The notes beneath the pieces are model-generated. The model searched no databases. It was not told where the DNA came from and saw only the letters and a program-made list of their open reading frames with translations. 56,174 bases of DNA. It comes from Sutterella sp. Its GTDB lineage: Bacteria > Pseudomonadota > Gammaproteobacteria > Burkholderiales > Burkholderiaceae_F. Position 1 is the first letter of the stretch, and each line of letters opens with the position of its first letter. The stretch is from contig NZ_JAUNSF010000009.1 in assembly GCF_030539355.1 (NCBI RefSeq), positions 1-56,174 on the forward strand, written 5' to 3'. Shown here piece by piece: positions 1 through 8,072 of the stretch. Made by a program: the position numbers and the translations under genes.

Positions 1-298
1 CCGAAGTAGCTACCGCCTTTCCAACCTACCCACTCGAAACAGCGAAAGGCCGAAATAGGTTCGGAGTCAGCGAAGAAAAGGTTCCGCGGCGGGCCGGGGG
101 AAAGCTCCGGGGAACCAAGTTTTTCAGGCGAATGCTACCACCGAGACATGGGGGTTAACCCGAATACTGAAACTAAATTCCCCCCGGGTCACCGGCTGCG
201 ACACTTTTTCGACCATGCGGGGTGAAAATATGTCTTGAGACCCGGGGAAGTTCAGATCCGCGGGCCTGCAGCAACACTCAAAGAAGGGAGGTTCAGAC
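1..298. other. Left-edge non-coding stretch
   Basis: No convincing gene, tRNA or repeat is visible here. The only short ORFs have no ribosome binding site and atypical composition. The last bases (about 285-292, GAAGGGAGG) are the ribosome binding site of the repeat protein that starts at 299. The region presumably holds that gene's promoter, but I cannot pick out convincing -35 and -10 boxes. Confidence 0.4.
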
Positions 299-715
299 AT
301 GAAACGCTTTCTCCTTGCCCTGATCGCCGGCGCGCTCATCGCGCTCACGGCGCCGTTCTCGACCGCCCCGGCCGTGGCCGGACCCGCCGAGGACGCGATG
401 ACGCCCCCGGGGCGCGTCTATGACAGCTCCGGGCGCTACCAGGGCCGCGTCGACGACCGCGGCCGCCGGTATGACTCGTCGGGGCGCTACCAGGGGCGCG
501 TCGACGAGAACGGCCGCTCGTATGACTCGAGCGGCCGCTATCAGGGGCGCATTGACTCGAACGGCCGCGCTTACGACTCGTCGGGGCGGTACCAGGGCCG
601 CGTCGACTCGAACGGCCGCGAGTACGACGCCTCCGGGCGCTACATCGGCCGCACGGACTCGAACGGCCGGCGCTATGACGCCTCGGGGCGCTACGTCGGC
701 CGCGTCGGCGAATAG
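299..715 (+). CDS. Secreted protein of six 17-residue tandem repeats
   Basis: 138 residues. A Sec signal peptide (residues 1 to about 27, ending PAVAG) is followed by six near-identical 17-residue units of the form xYDSSGRYQGRVDxNGR from about residue 40 to the C-terminus. The last two units drift to YDASGRYIGR and YDASGRYVGR. Each unit has regularly spaced Tyr, Gly and Arg, so the mature protein is very basic and probably a repetitive beta-rich or disordered chain in the periplasm or at the surface. The DNA repeat unit is 51 bp and varies at synonymous positions, so the repeat is under protein-level constraint. A GGGAGG ribosome binding site lies 8 bases before the ATG. It is convergent with the nitroreductase, with an 8-base gap. 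I do not recognise a named family; short bacterial proteins with YDxxGRxxG units are usually annotated as hypothetical. Confidence 0.85.
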   Translation: MKRFLLALIAGALIALTAPFSTAPAVAGPAEDAMTPPGRVYDSSGRYQGRVDDRGRRYDSSGRYQGRVDENGRSYDSSGRYQGRIDSNGRAYDSSGRYQGRVDSNGREYDASGRYIGRTDSNGRRYDASGRYVGRVGE

Positions 716-723
716 GAGCGCGG

Positions 724-1497
724 TTACTTGATGTGGTCGAGGATCGAGCGCGCGGGGTAGCCCACGGACTGCGCGGCCACGACCATCTCATCGTCCTTGA
801 GGTGCAGCGCCTCGGCGAGCCGCGCGGCGGGGAAGCCCGTGCGGGCGACGCAGGCGAGGCGCATCGCGGCGGCGGCGAGGTAGACCGACTGGACCTTCAC
901 GCCGACGTCGAGGTGATAGGCGCGCAGTCTCATCTCCTCGAGGTCGTCCTCCTTGACGCCCGTGCGCGCGATCTTCGGCGCGAGCGTCTCGACCGCCTCG
1001 GTGAGGAGGTTCCGCGTGCGCTCCTTGTTCGTGACGTAGACGATCTCGAGCGGCGGGAGCGTGAGCTGCGTCGAGATCACGTAGCTCGCCTCGCGCACGT
1101 CGTGCTTGGCGCAGAAGAGGAGTCCCCGGCGCTCGGGAACCCAGCGCCAGATGCCGTTCGACTTGAGAAGATAGATGTCCGTCTCGCGCCAGTCGAGCGC
1201 GGAGGGCGTCGTCCGGCGGCCGTTCTTGCGGTTGATGCCGTCCGCGGCGAAGAGAAGGTTCGAGACCATCTGGTCGGTGAGCGGCTCGTTGCTGAAGTTG
1301 CGCTCGCTCCTGCGGGTCTGCAGCGCCCGCATGAGCGTCATCTGCATGCCCCTGGGCTCGGGGAGCGGGCGGAAGACCTCGTCGTCATCGCGGCGCTTGC
1401 CGAAGCGCGCCTCGATCTCGGCTCTGAGCTCCTCGTACTGGTCCTCGAGCTCGGTGCGGAATTCCTTGATTTTCTCGACAGCTTTCTTGATCGACAT
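724..1497 (-). CDS. Nitroreductase family protein
   Basis: 257 residues. After a charged coiled-coil-like N-terminus (residues 1-35, KKAVEKIKEFRTELEDQYEE), the protein has the FMN-binding nitroreductase signature: RRSERNFSNEPL near residue 62, then LLFAADGINR and a C-terminal VGYPA. Similar short nitroreductases (SagB/ThcOx-like) in anaerobes use FMN and NAD(P)H to reduce nitro compounds or quinones; the true substrate cannot be told from sequence. An AAGGTG ribosome binding site lies before the ATG. The gene is divergent from the XRE-domain gene, with about 180 bp between them. The cytoplasm is the likely location, since there is no signal peptide. Its place beside the NO-defence genes hmp and nsrR suggests, but does not show, a role in redox or nitrosative stress. 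Confidence 0.85.
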   Translation of the reverse strand: MSIKKAVEKIKEFRTELEDQYEELRAEIEARFGKRRDDDEVFRPLPEPRGMQMTLMRALQTRRSERNFSNEPLTDQMVSNLLFAADGINRKNGRRTTPSALDWRETDIYLLKSNGIWRWVPERRGLLFCAKHDVREASYVISTQLTLPPLEIVYVTNKERTRNLLTEAVETLAPKIARTGVKEDDLEEMRLRAYHLDVGVKVQSVYLAAAAMRLACVARTGFPAARLAEALHLKDDEMVVAAQSVGYPARSILDHIK

Positions 1498-1675
1498 GGA
1501 GACGGTTCACCTTGGGCGCGCGGAGAAGACGCGCGTCCTCAGAAACTTTGGAAACTTCGGCGATTCTATCGCCTGAGGCCCGAAGCTCGCCCCGGCCCGC
1601 ACGGACGGCAACATTCGCTAAAGTTAACGCCGGAATCAGGCAGAGGAAGGCCCCCTGAGCAGAAGGAGCATCGTC

Positions 1676-2035
1676 ATGGAGTTGAGGAAAACCGCCGGCC
1701 CGGCCGGCACAGTGACCTTCACGATCACCGTTCCCGCGGCGTCCGCGCAGGCGGTGGAGACGATTCTCTCGGGCGTCGCGGGCCTCTGCGGCGCGTCGCA
1801 CGCGCCCGCCGCGCAGCCCTCCGGGGAGGAAGAGGTGCGGGAGCTCCCGGGTGTTCTTCTGAAGCGCCTGCGGACCGAGGCCGGCATGACGCAGGGCGAG
1901 CTCGCGCAGGTGGCGGGCACAACGCAGATCCGCGTGTCGGGCTTCGAGAGCGGCGTGCGCAGGATTCCCCGCGAGACCGCTGAGGTCTTCGCCGCGGTCT
2001 TCGAGGTGGACCCGGCGGTGTTCGATCCGGCCTGA
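1676..2035 (+). CDS. Small XRE-family helix-turn-helix protein
   Basis: 119 residues. The C-terminal half (about residues 56-115) is a Cro/C1-type HTH: LLKRLRTEAGMTQGELAQVA followed by TTQIRVSGFESGVRRIPRE. The N-terminal 40 residues (TFTITVPAASAQAVETIL) are not a family I recognise and could be a small beta-alpha dimerisation or sensor module. Solo XRE proteins of this size are often antitoxins or autorepressors. No toxin gene is next to it: the next gene is nsrR on the opposite strand, 2 bp away. A GCTAAAGTTAAC motif about 50 bp upstream (from 1617) may be the promoter -10 region. Confidence 0.75.
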   Translation: MELRKTAGPAGTVTFTITVPAASAQAVETILSGVAGLCGASHAPAAQPSGEEEVRELPGVLLKRLRTEAGMTQGELAQVAGTTQIRVSGFESGVRRIPRETAEVFAAVFEVDPAVFDPA

Positions 2036-2037
2036 AA

Positions 2038-2514
2038 TCAGACTTCGGCCCGTGCCTTCTCCGAGCGCTCGGCGGCGATCGGAATGACGTTCTCCATCGA
2101 GAAGAGCGGCAGGAAGTCGCCCGTGCTCGCGAGGTCGGCGAGCGTGATTGTGTTGAGCTCGGCGTAGAAGGCCTCGAGCGCCCGGTCGAGCGCGCGCGGC
2201 AGCCGGCAGCCCCTGGCCATGGGGCAGAGGGGTTCGGCGCAGTCGACGAGCGGCTCCGCGCCCTCGAGCGTGCGCACGATGTCCCCGAGGCGGAGTTCCG
2301 TCGCCGGAAGGGCGAGCTCGAGTCCGCCCGAGCGGCCGCGCTGCGTGCGCAGCCATCCCTCGCAGCTCATGCGGTGGACGACCTTGACGATGTGGTTGCG
2401 CGACCAGCCGATGCGTTCGGCGATTTCCGTCACGGTCGCGAGTTCCCCGGCCGGACGGGCGCTCACGTACATCAGCACGCGCAGGGAAAGATCTGTGAAG
2501 CGGGTGAAACGCAT
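2038..2514 (-). CDS. nsrR: Rrf2-family nitric-oxide-sensing repressor NsrR
   Basis: 158 residues. It has a winged-helix Rrf2 fold: FTDLSLRVLMY at the N-terminus, the recognition helix near GWSRNHIVKVVHR (residues 36-48), and the wing RGRSGGLELA. Three cysteines, C92, C97 and C103 (DCAEPLCPMARGC), and D8 match the [Fe-S] ligand positions of NsrR, in which NO attack on the cluster relieves repression. It lies downstream of hmp on the same strand (123-bp gap) and is probably co-transcribed from the hmp promoter, where a matching operator is present. This would give negative autoregulation of the pair. RirA or IscR are the alternatives, but the cysteine spacing and hmp linkage favour NsrR. Confidence 0.92.
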   Translation of the reverse strand: MRFTRFTDLSLRVLMYVSARPAGELATVTEIAERIGWSRNHIVKVVHRMSCEGWLRTQRGRSGGLELALPATELRLGDIVRTLEGAEPLVDCAEPLCPMARGCRLPRALDRALEAFYAELNTITLADLASTGDFLPLFSMENVIPIAAERSEKARAEV

Positions 2515-2586
2515 GGGGCGGAAAAATGCGCCGGGGTGCGGTTTTCGTCTGTGCCGCCCCCGGGGAGGAATTCATGATCCTCCGGC

Positions 2587-2617
2587 CGTGCGCTCCGTCC
2601 GGAGAGGGGAGCGCACG
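2587..2617. other. Perfect 10-bp inverted repeat between hmp and nsrR
   Basis: CGTGCGCTCC (2587-2596) pairs perfectly with GGAGCGCACG (2608-2617). No U-tract follows on either strand, so it is not a classic terminator. It could act as an RNA stability or polarity element that sets nsrR expression below hmp. Confidence 0.4.
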
Positions 2618-2637
2618 CGCGGAGGGGATGGAACGGA

Positions 2638-3858
2638 TCAGACCGAGCCGGTGCCGAAGGCCTCCGTGTGGATGCGCGGGGCGATCACGCCGACCAAGCG
2701 CAGGCCGTTCGAGATGTCACGCATGAAGGACATCGGGCCGCAGACGTAGAAGTCGGCGTCCGGATCCTGGCAGAAGCTGCGGATGCGCTCGGGGGTGATG
2801 CGGCCGGCGGACTGGTAGTCCTTGCCGAGGTGGTCCTCGGCGGTCGGGCGCGTGAAGAAGACCGCGAGCGCGGCGTTCGGCATGGCCTTCACCACGTTCT
2901 CGAGATCGTTCCTCAGCGGGAAGTGCTTGCCGTCGCGGGCCGAGTAGAGCACGTGGACCTTGCGCATCGGGTTCTCGGTGGCGAGCGCGTCGAGCATCGC
3001 GAAGATCGGGGTGATGCCGATGCCGGCCGCAATGAGCACGAGCGGGTGCTCGCTCTTCACGTCGTCGGCGTCAAGGCAGAAGCGGCCCGTGGGGGCGGAG
3101 AACTCGACCGTGTCGCCGATGTTGATCGTGCGGTGGAGCTGGTTGGAGACGACGCCCTCGGGGTCGCCCTCGGCGCTCGGGATGGCCTTCACCGTGATGC
3201 GGAAGAAGCCCGTGCCGGAGGCGTGCGAAAGGGTGTACTGACGCGGCTGCGTGAGCTGCAGGCTCTGCGAGTAGACGCGCAGCGTGGCGTACTGGCCGGG
3301 CTGCCAGGCCGGAACGGCGCCGCCGTCGGTCGGACGGAAGTAGAGCGAGACCGCGTCGGCGCTTTCCTGGACGCGGTTGACGCACTCGAAGGGGCGCCAG
3401 CCGGACCAGCCGCCCTCGGCGGTGGTCTGCTTGTTGTAGATGTCCTGCTCGGCCTTGATCAGGATGTCGGCGAGCTGGCCGTAGGCGGCGGCCCAGGCGT
3501 CGACGAGCTCGGGCGTGGCGGCCTCGCCGAGGACCTCCTGGATCGAGGCGAGGAGGTGCTTGCCGACGATGGCGTACTGCTCGGCGCGGATGCCGAGCGA
3601 GCAGTGGCGCTGGGCGATCTGCTCGACGGCCGGCGCGAGCACGCCAAGGTTCTCGATGTTCTGGGCATAGGCGAGAACGGCGGCGGCGAGGGCCTGCTGC
3701 TGGGCGCCGTGGGCCTGGTGGGCGTGGTTGAAGACGTTGCGCAACTCGGGGTTGTGCTTGAGCATGCGGCTGTAGAAGTGCTTCGTCAGATCAACGCCAT
3801 GGGCCTGAAGAACGGGAACGGTCGCCTTGATGAGTTCAATCTGGGACGGGGTAAGCAT
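2638..3858 (-). CDS. hmp: Flavohaemoglobin (nitric oxide dioxygenase)
   Basis: 406 residues, the full length for Hmp. The globin domain (residues 1-140) has the distal pocket Tyr29 and Gln53 and the proximal haem ligand His85, at the same numbers as in the E. coli protein. The FAD-binding barrel follows (about 150-260, with RQYTLSHA), then the NAD-binding domain (about 270-400, with LIAAGIGITPI and DFYVCGPMSFM). The enzyme turns NO plus O2 into nitrate using NAD(P)H in the cytoplasm; without oxygen it can slowly reduce NO. It is the first gene of an hmp-nsrR unit with an NsrR-like operator over the promoter. In a gut organism this fits defence against host or microbial NO. Confidence 0.97.
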   Translation of the reverse strand: MLTPSQIELIKATVPVLQAHGVDLTKHFYSRMLKHNPELRNVFNHAHQAHGAQQQALAAAVLAYAQNIENLGVLAPAVEQIAQRHCSLGIRAEQYAIVGKHLLASIQEVLGEAATPELVDAWAAAYGQLADILIKAEQDIYNKQTTAEGGWSGWRPFECVNRVQESADAVSLYFRPTDGGAVPAWQPGQYATLRVYSQSLQLTQPRQYTLSHASGTGFFRITVKAIPSAEGDPEGVVSNQLHRTINIGDTVEFSAPTGRFCLDADDVKSEHPLVLIAAGIGITPIFAMLDALATENPMRKVHVLYSARDGKHFPLRNDLENVVKAMPNAALAVFFTRPTAEDHLGKDYQSAGRITPERIRSFCQDPDADFYVCGPMSFMRDISNGLRLVGVIAPRIHTEAFGTGSV

Positions 3859-3940
3859 GTAGGGGAACTCCTTCTCTCCTGGTTGTTGCGCCGGAGCACC
3901 GCAATTTATGGTCCTGCGGCTCCTCCGGCCTCTTGATGAC

Positions 3941-3974
3941 AGTATAGCTTAAAGTTGCATTTTTGGTGCAGCTT
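3941..3974 (-). promoter_or_regulatory. hmp promoter with NsrR operator
   Basis: On the minus strand a TATACT -10 box lies at 3946-3941. Just upstream is an 11-1-11 inverted repeat at 3952-3974: AAGTTGCATTT, one base, then TGGTGCAGCTT. The left half matches the enterobacterial NsrR half-site AAGATGCATTT at 10 of 11 positions. The operator fills the -10/-35 spacer, as expected for a repressor site. About 85 bp separate the -10 box from the hmp start codon. Confidence 0.7.
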
Positions 3975-4722
3975 TTTGGTTTCCCTGCCCGTTGGAATTC
4001 ACCTCCCGCGGGAGGTATCGAGACGTCTTTTTCCGGTCTTCTGACGTGCTCAGACCGTAACGGGAAAGCGGTCCCTTCTAAAATCGGTTTGGCTATGAGT
4101 GTTTCCCCCTAATACCATCGGCGGAGGTATTTCGGAAGGCGTAAAACCTAGGGGTTAGTCCTTCTAACTAGTGGATATATCGGGAAAAGGCAGTAGTTTA
4201 CAAATTGATACAACTAACACGGGCAAACCTATCCTGAGGATAGTTTTACAACACGAAACCTTGGATATACTTTCTTCCGTGTTCAGCAGATTCGATCGAA
4301 GAAAAATTGATCGTTCGAATGTGCTTAACAAAGACGCGCCATGACGTCGAGGTGCTCCTCATTCACGGCCGCACTTCCTGTAAGTGTGTTTTTTCTCCTT
4401 TTTTGTGGTTGACAGGAGCAACGTGCGGTTATCGGCTGGTCCCCGGTCTCCGCTTCCGGTAAATCCGGCGACATCGTTGTTTCCTCTGGGCGGAAGCCCG
4501 GAACGCCCGGTGGTGCGTTCCCTCAAGGCTCCGTCCGCTGCGCGGCCGCTAGAAAGGGAGGTGAATTTCTCCGTTCATCTCCTGGCCGCGCAATCCCCTG
4601 GGGCGGCGATTCGGTTTTTCTCCTTTTCCGAATCGCCGCCAATTTCTTTTTACAGCTCCGCGTTTTCCGCTCCGGCGTCGGGCGGTATCCTTCAGATGTC
4701 TCCCAGAACAGAAGGATCCCCG
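3975..4722. other. Long AT-richer intergenic region with small inverted repeats
   Basis: About 750 bp between the hmp promoter and the lipoprotein start. An ORF open from 4384 has no ribosome binding site and only becomes protein-like at 4723, so I do not extend the gene. The stretch 4080-4380 is clearly AT-richer than the rest. It holds three small inverted repeats: AATACC/GGTATT (4111-4116 with 4126-4131), GTTAG/CTAAC (4154-4158 with 4164-4168) and CTATCC/GGATAG (4229-4234 with 4238-4243, followed by TTTT). These could be operators or short RNA hairpins. I see no tRNA or known RNA family. Confidence 0.4.
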
Positions 4723-5178
4723 ATGCGCCGTCCCATCCGTCTCCTCCCGCTCGCGGCAGTCCTCGGCCTTGTCGCAGGCTGCTCCGTCGTGAACATCAAC
4801 GGCTCCTGGCGCACAGATGACAATGCGCTCTGCCTCATCGGCCCGGAGCGCAAGGACTCCGCGATGCACGCGGCCCTCCTGCGGTTCTTGAAGCGCAAGA
4901 ACTTCGACGTGACCGAGCTCCCCGCGGGCACGCCCCCCGGCGTCTGCCGGCAGACGCTCGTCTACCGCTGGGGCCTTGAGCAGTACTACCTCCCGGCGCT
5001 CGTGAAGCAGTATCCGGTGAGCTTCGACTTCTATCTCGGGGGCGACAAGTACGCGAATGCCTCGTACGACCCGACGCGGAACCTGATCTCGCCCCACGTG
5101 AAGTTCGTGCCGAGCGCGGGCTACTGGGCGAGGGCGCTCGACCGGCTCTTCCCCGGCAGGCCCGAGGCGGCCGACTGA
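4723..5178 (+). CDS. Small lipoprotein, Sbal_3080-like
   Basis: 151 residues from the ATG at 4723, chosen because GAAGGA lies 6 bases upstream and the product then begins with a proper lipoprotein signal (MRRPIRLLPLAAVLGLVAGC, lipobox VAGC). The mature part has the pattern ALCLIGPERK, a predicted helix, then NFDVTELPAG, a later Cys (GVCRQTLVY) and RWGLEQY, then a C-terminal AxDRLFPG. This resembles the small lipoproteins annotated as Sbal_3080 family; the match is from memory and function is unknown. It would be anchored to the inner or outer membrane. The lipoprotein at 8668 shares the same opening pattern (VCLLANPDVK, then a Cys about 45 residues later) and may be a distant paralogue. Confidence 0.75.
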   Translation: MRRPIRLLPLAAVLGLVAGCSVVNINGSWRTDDNALCLIGPERKDSAMHAALLRFLKRKNFDVTELPAGTPPGVCRQTLVYRWGLEQYYLPALVKQYPVSFDFYLGGDKYANASYDPTRNLISPHVKFVPSAGYWARALDRLFPGRPEAAD

Positions 5179-5197
5179 TTCCCGAAGACAAAATGAA

Positions 5198-5230
5198 AAC
5201 CCGCCGGGGAGAGATTCCCTGCGGCGGGTT
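5198..5230 (-). terminator. Terminator of fhs (possibly bidirectional)
   Basis: AACCCGCCG (5198-5206) pairs with CGGCGGGTT (5222-5230), with an inner GGGA/TCCC stem. Reading on the minus strand the stem is followed by TTTCATTTTG, so it ends fhs transcription. On the plus strand it may also serve the lipoprotein gene. Confidence 0.75.
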
Positions 5231-5286
5231 CCTGGCCGGCCGGACTCACACAGGCGTGAAGCCGGCCGTTTCCTTTGGTAGGAAGA

Positions 5287-6930
5287 TCAGGCGAGGCCGG
5301 TGATGCGGCCGTCGACCACGTCGATCGACATGGCGGCGGGCTTCTTGGGCAGGCCCGGCATGCGCATGATCGAGCCGGCCATCGCAACGACGAAGCCGGA
5401 GCCCGCGTTGAGGATGAGGCGCTCGACCGGAAGCGTGAAGCCCTTCGGGGCGCCGAGGGCCTTCGGGTCGGCCGTGAGCGAGAAGGGGGTCTTCGCGACG
5501 CAGACCGGGAGGTTGCCGAAGCCGAGATCCTCGAGGCGCTTCAAGTCCTTCAGGGCCGCGGGGGCGAGCTTCGCGCCGGCGCCGCCGTAGACCTTGGTGA
5601 CGATCGCGTCGAGCTTCTCGAGGATCGGGGCGTCCTCGGCGTAGGTGTTGACGAGCTCATGGGGCTCGGCCGCGGCGGCGACCACCTGCTCGGCGAGCTC
5701 CGTGGCGCCTTCGCCGCCCCTGGCGAAGCCGTCCGAGACCGCGAAGCGCACGCCGAGCTCGGCGCAGCGGGCGCGGATCGCCTCGATCTCCTCCTCGGTG
5801 TCCGTGTGGAAGTGGTTGAGCGAGACGACGATGTTCGGCCCGAAGTTCTTCAGGTTCGCGATGTGGGCGTCAAGGTTCACCATGCCCTTCTTCACGGCCT
5901 CGAGATTCGGCTGGCCGATCTCGGGGAGCGGGACGCCGCCGTGCCACTTGAGGGCCTTGGTCGACGTGACGATCACGACCGCGGCGGGCTTGAAGCCGGC
6001 CGCGCGGCACTTGATGTTGAAGAACTTCTCGGCGCCGAGATCGGAGCCGAAGCCGGCCTCCGTGATCGCGTAGTCGGCGAGCTTGAGTGCGGCGCGGGTG
6101 GCGGCGACCGAGTTGCAGCCGTGGGCGATGTTGGCGAACGGGCCGCCGTGCACGAAGGCGATGTTGCCCTCGATCGACTGCACGAGATTCGGGCGGCTCG
6201 CCTCAAGGAGGAGCGCGACGAGCGAGCCCGTGGCGCCGAGCTCCTTGCAGGTGAAGGGCGTGCCGTCGGGCCTGAGGCCGAGGACGATGCGGTCGATGCG
6301 GGCGCGCAGGTCGTCGAGGTCGTTGGCGAGGCAGAGCACGGCCATGAGCTCCGAGGCGGCCGTGATGTCGAAGCCCGCCTCGGTCGGGATGCCGTTGGCG
6401 GAGCCGCCGAGACCGGAGACGATGTTGCGCAGCATGCGGTCGTTCACGTCGAGGACGCGGCGCCAGTAGATCTCCTTGAGGACGACCTGCCCCTGGTGAC
6501 GGGCGTTGTCGAGGAGCGCGGCGAGGAGGTTGTTCGCGGCCGTGATGGCGTGCATGTCGCCCGTGAAGTGCAGGTTGATCGCCTCCATCGGGAGCACCTG
6601 GCTGTAGCCGCCGCCGGCGGCGCCGCCCTTCATGCCGAAGACCGGGCCGAGGGAGGGCTCGCGCAGCGCGAGCGCGGCGCTCTTGCCGATCTTCTTGAGA
6701 CCCTGGGCGAGGGCGATCGAGGTGGTCGTCTTGCCGGAGCCCGCCGGCATGCCGGAGGTGGCGGTGACGAGGATGAGGCGGCCCTTCTCCTTGCGGGCGG
6801 GGTCGAGGGAGACCTTGGCCTTGTCGCGGCCGTAGGGCTCGAACTCGCTGTCGGCGAGGCCGGCGGAGTGCGCGAGTTCATCGATCGGGATGAGCTTGTG
6901 CTCCTGGGCGATTTCAATGTCGGTCTTCAT
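5287..6930 (-). CDS. fhs: Formate--tetrahydrofolate ligase
   Basis: 547 residues, close to the usual 555-560. It makes 10-formyl-THF from formate, THF and ATP in the cytoplasm, feeding purine and fMet-tRNA synthesis and one-carbon balance. The P-loop MPAGSGKTTT (residues 61-70) is present; most homologues have PAGEGKTT, so Glu is replaced by Ser here. Later motifs include EPSLGPVFGMKGGAAGGG (about 90-107), FTGDMHAITAANNLLAA (about 121-137), SGLGGSANGIPTE and the C-terminal NAGSGFVVAMAGSIMRMPGLP. A GGAG ribosome binding site lies 13 bases upstream of the ATG. It stands alone, about 285 bp downstream of a response-regulator gene that has its own terminator. Confidence 0.97.
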   Translation of the reverse strand: MKTDIEIAQEHKLIPIDELAHSAGLADSEFEPYGRDKAKVSLDPARKEKGRLILVTATSGMPAGSGKTTTSIALAQGLKKIGKSAALALREPSLGPVFGMKGGAAGGGYSQVLPMEAINLHFTGDMHAITAANNLLAALLDNARHQGQVVLKEIYWRRVLDVNDRMLRNIVSGLGGSANGIPTEAGFDITAASELMAVLCLANDLDDLRARIDRIVLGLRPDGTPFTCKELGATGSLVALLLEASRPNLVQSIEGNIAFVHGGPFANIAHGCNSVAATRAALKLADYAITEAGFGSDLGAEKFFNIKCRAAGFKPAAVVIVTSTKALKWHGGVPLPEIGQPNLEAVKKGMVNLDAHIANLKNFGPNIVVSLNHFHTDTEEEIEAIRARCAELGVRFAVSDGFARGGEGATELAEQVVAAAAEPHELVNTYAEDAPILEKLDAIVTKVYGGAGAKLAPAALKDLKRLEDLGFGNLPVCVAKTPFSLTADPKALGAPKGFTLPVERLILNAGSGFVVAMAGSIMRMPGLPKKPAAMSIDVVDGRITGLA

Positions 6931-7145
6931 AGAGGGGAAACTCCGTTTGAAAGGTGAAAAAGGAAAAAAGGGAATTCGGTGGAAGGGCTGCCTCAGCCGA
7001 AGGCGACGGAGCGGGGCTCGACGTCGCGGGGGCGCTCATGTGGGGTCGTGCGCCTGGGGGAAGCTTCCGGGGCGATAGGTTAAGCCATCAAAACCCGTGC
7101 CGGGGTACGTCGTACGCAGGAAGGGTTTTCTCTTATGTAAAAGAA

Positions 7146-7190
7146 AGCGCCGCTCGCGGTCCGGTGAGGGACTTGCGGAAGCGGCGCTTC
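7146..7190 (-). terminator. Terminator of the response-regulator gene
   Basis: AAGCGCCGCT (7146-7155) pairs with AGCGGCGCTT (7181-7190), with an inner GTCC/GGAC pair. On the minus strand the stem is followed by TCTTTTAC. It separates the response regulator from fhs. Confidence 0.8.
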
Positions 7191-7214
7191 AGTGCGTTCA
7201 GTGCTGCGCGGTCA

Positions 7215-7850
7215 TCAGAGCGGGTCGCCCGAGAGGAGCAGCAGACGCGCGATTTCGGCGGCGTTGTGCAGTTCAAGTTTGCGGTAGGCGCTGCCGCGGT
7301 GGACCTGGACGGTCTTCTCGGAGATGCCGAACTCGTTGGCGACCTCCTTGTTCGAGTAGCCCTGGGCGACCATGCGGATCACCTCGCGCTCGCGCTGCGT
7401 GAGCTGCTCGAGGCGCGCCTTGAACTCCGAGACCTCGGCCTGGTCGCGGCGCATCGCCTTGTTGCGGGCGACGGCGGCCTCGATCGTGTCGATGAGGCGG
7501 CTCTCCTTCGGCGGCTTCTCGATGAAGTCGAAGGCGCCGTTCTTGACGGCGTTCACGGCCATGTCGATGTCGCCGTGGCCGGAGACGAAGACGATCGGAA
7601 GGTCGCAGCCGATGTCCTTGAGCTTGTTCTGCAGCTCAAGACCGGACATGGCCGGCATGCGGACGTCCAGCAGAATGCAGCCCGGGCGGCGGAAGTCCGC
7701 GGAGGCGAGGAAGGTGCCCGCGTCGCTGTACTCGGCGCACTCGTAGTTCTCTCCGGAGAGGAGGAAGCTCCAGGAGGAGCGGACGGCGCTGTCATCATCG
7801 ATGATGCGAATCAGGGGCTTGTTGAGTTTGCTGTCCATCTGTGTCTTCAT
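7215..7850 (-). CDS. Orphan FixJ/TodT-type LuxR-family response regulator
   Basis: 211 residues. Receiver domain (about 13-130): acidic pair IIDDD (17-20), phospho-acceptor D62 in LLDVRMP, the switch residue in VSGHGD and the conserved Lys in EKPP. A short linker is followed by a LuxR/NarL HTH (about 147-205) with LTQREREVIRMVAQGYSNKEVA and ISEKTVQVHRGSAYRKL. This is the FixJ/StyR/TodT/TtrR architecture. No sensor kinase gene is adjacent, so its partner lies elsewhere. The start at 7850 has no strong ribosome binding site, and an in-frame ATG five codons later is equally possible. Regulators of this group often control anaerobic respiration genes, and a palindrome of the TodT/StyR type lies upstream of the flavoprotein gene at 40235 in this window; any link between them is inference. 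Confidence 0.9.
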   Translation of the reverse strand: MKTQMDSKLNKPLIRIIDDDSAVRSSWSFLLSGENYECAEYSDAGTFLASADFRRPGCILLDVRMPAMSGLELQNKLKDIGCDLPIVFVSGHGDIDMAVNAVKNGAFDFIEKPPKESRLIDTIEAAVARNKAMRRDQAEVSEFKARLEQLTQREREVIRMVAQGYSNKEVANEFGISEKTVQVHRGSAYRKLELHNAAEIARLLLLSGDPL

Positions 7851-8072
7851 TGGATAAGGAAGCGTCCGGCCTCGGGGAACCGGGCTTTCCGGGGGACTTC
7901 AGCAGCGCGGAGACAGCGTCTGTTACGCTTCACCCCGGGTGCATCACGCTATTTTAACGGTGATTTCCCCCAAGCGGGCCCAACGTGGCGCAAAATGGAT
8001 AACTAAAACACCTGACGGGCCGCCAGCCTTCAGAGCGGCCTCGAAAAATAATTCACTTCGGAGACGCACGGA

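Noticed and set aside
299-715. CRISPR-like array of short direct repeats
   Set aside because: The 51-bp units are in-frame codons of a signal-peptide protein and vary at third positions; there are no unique spacers.
4384-4722. N-terminal extension of the lipoprotein gene
   Set aside because: No ribosome binding site at 4384, atypical composition, and a perfect lipoprotein signal with GAAGGA begins at 4723.
6931-7140. Glycine or THF riboswitch upstream of fhs
   Set aside because: I could not line up either consensus; the region has only weak short inverted repeats.
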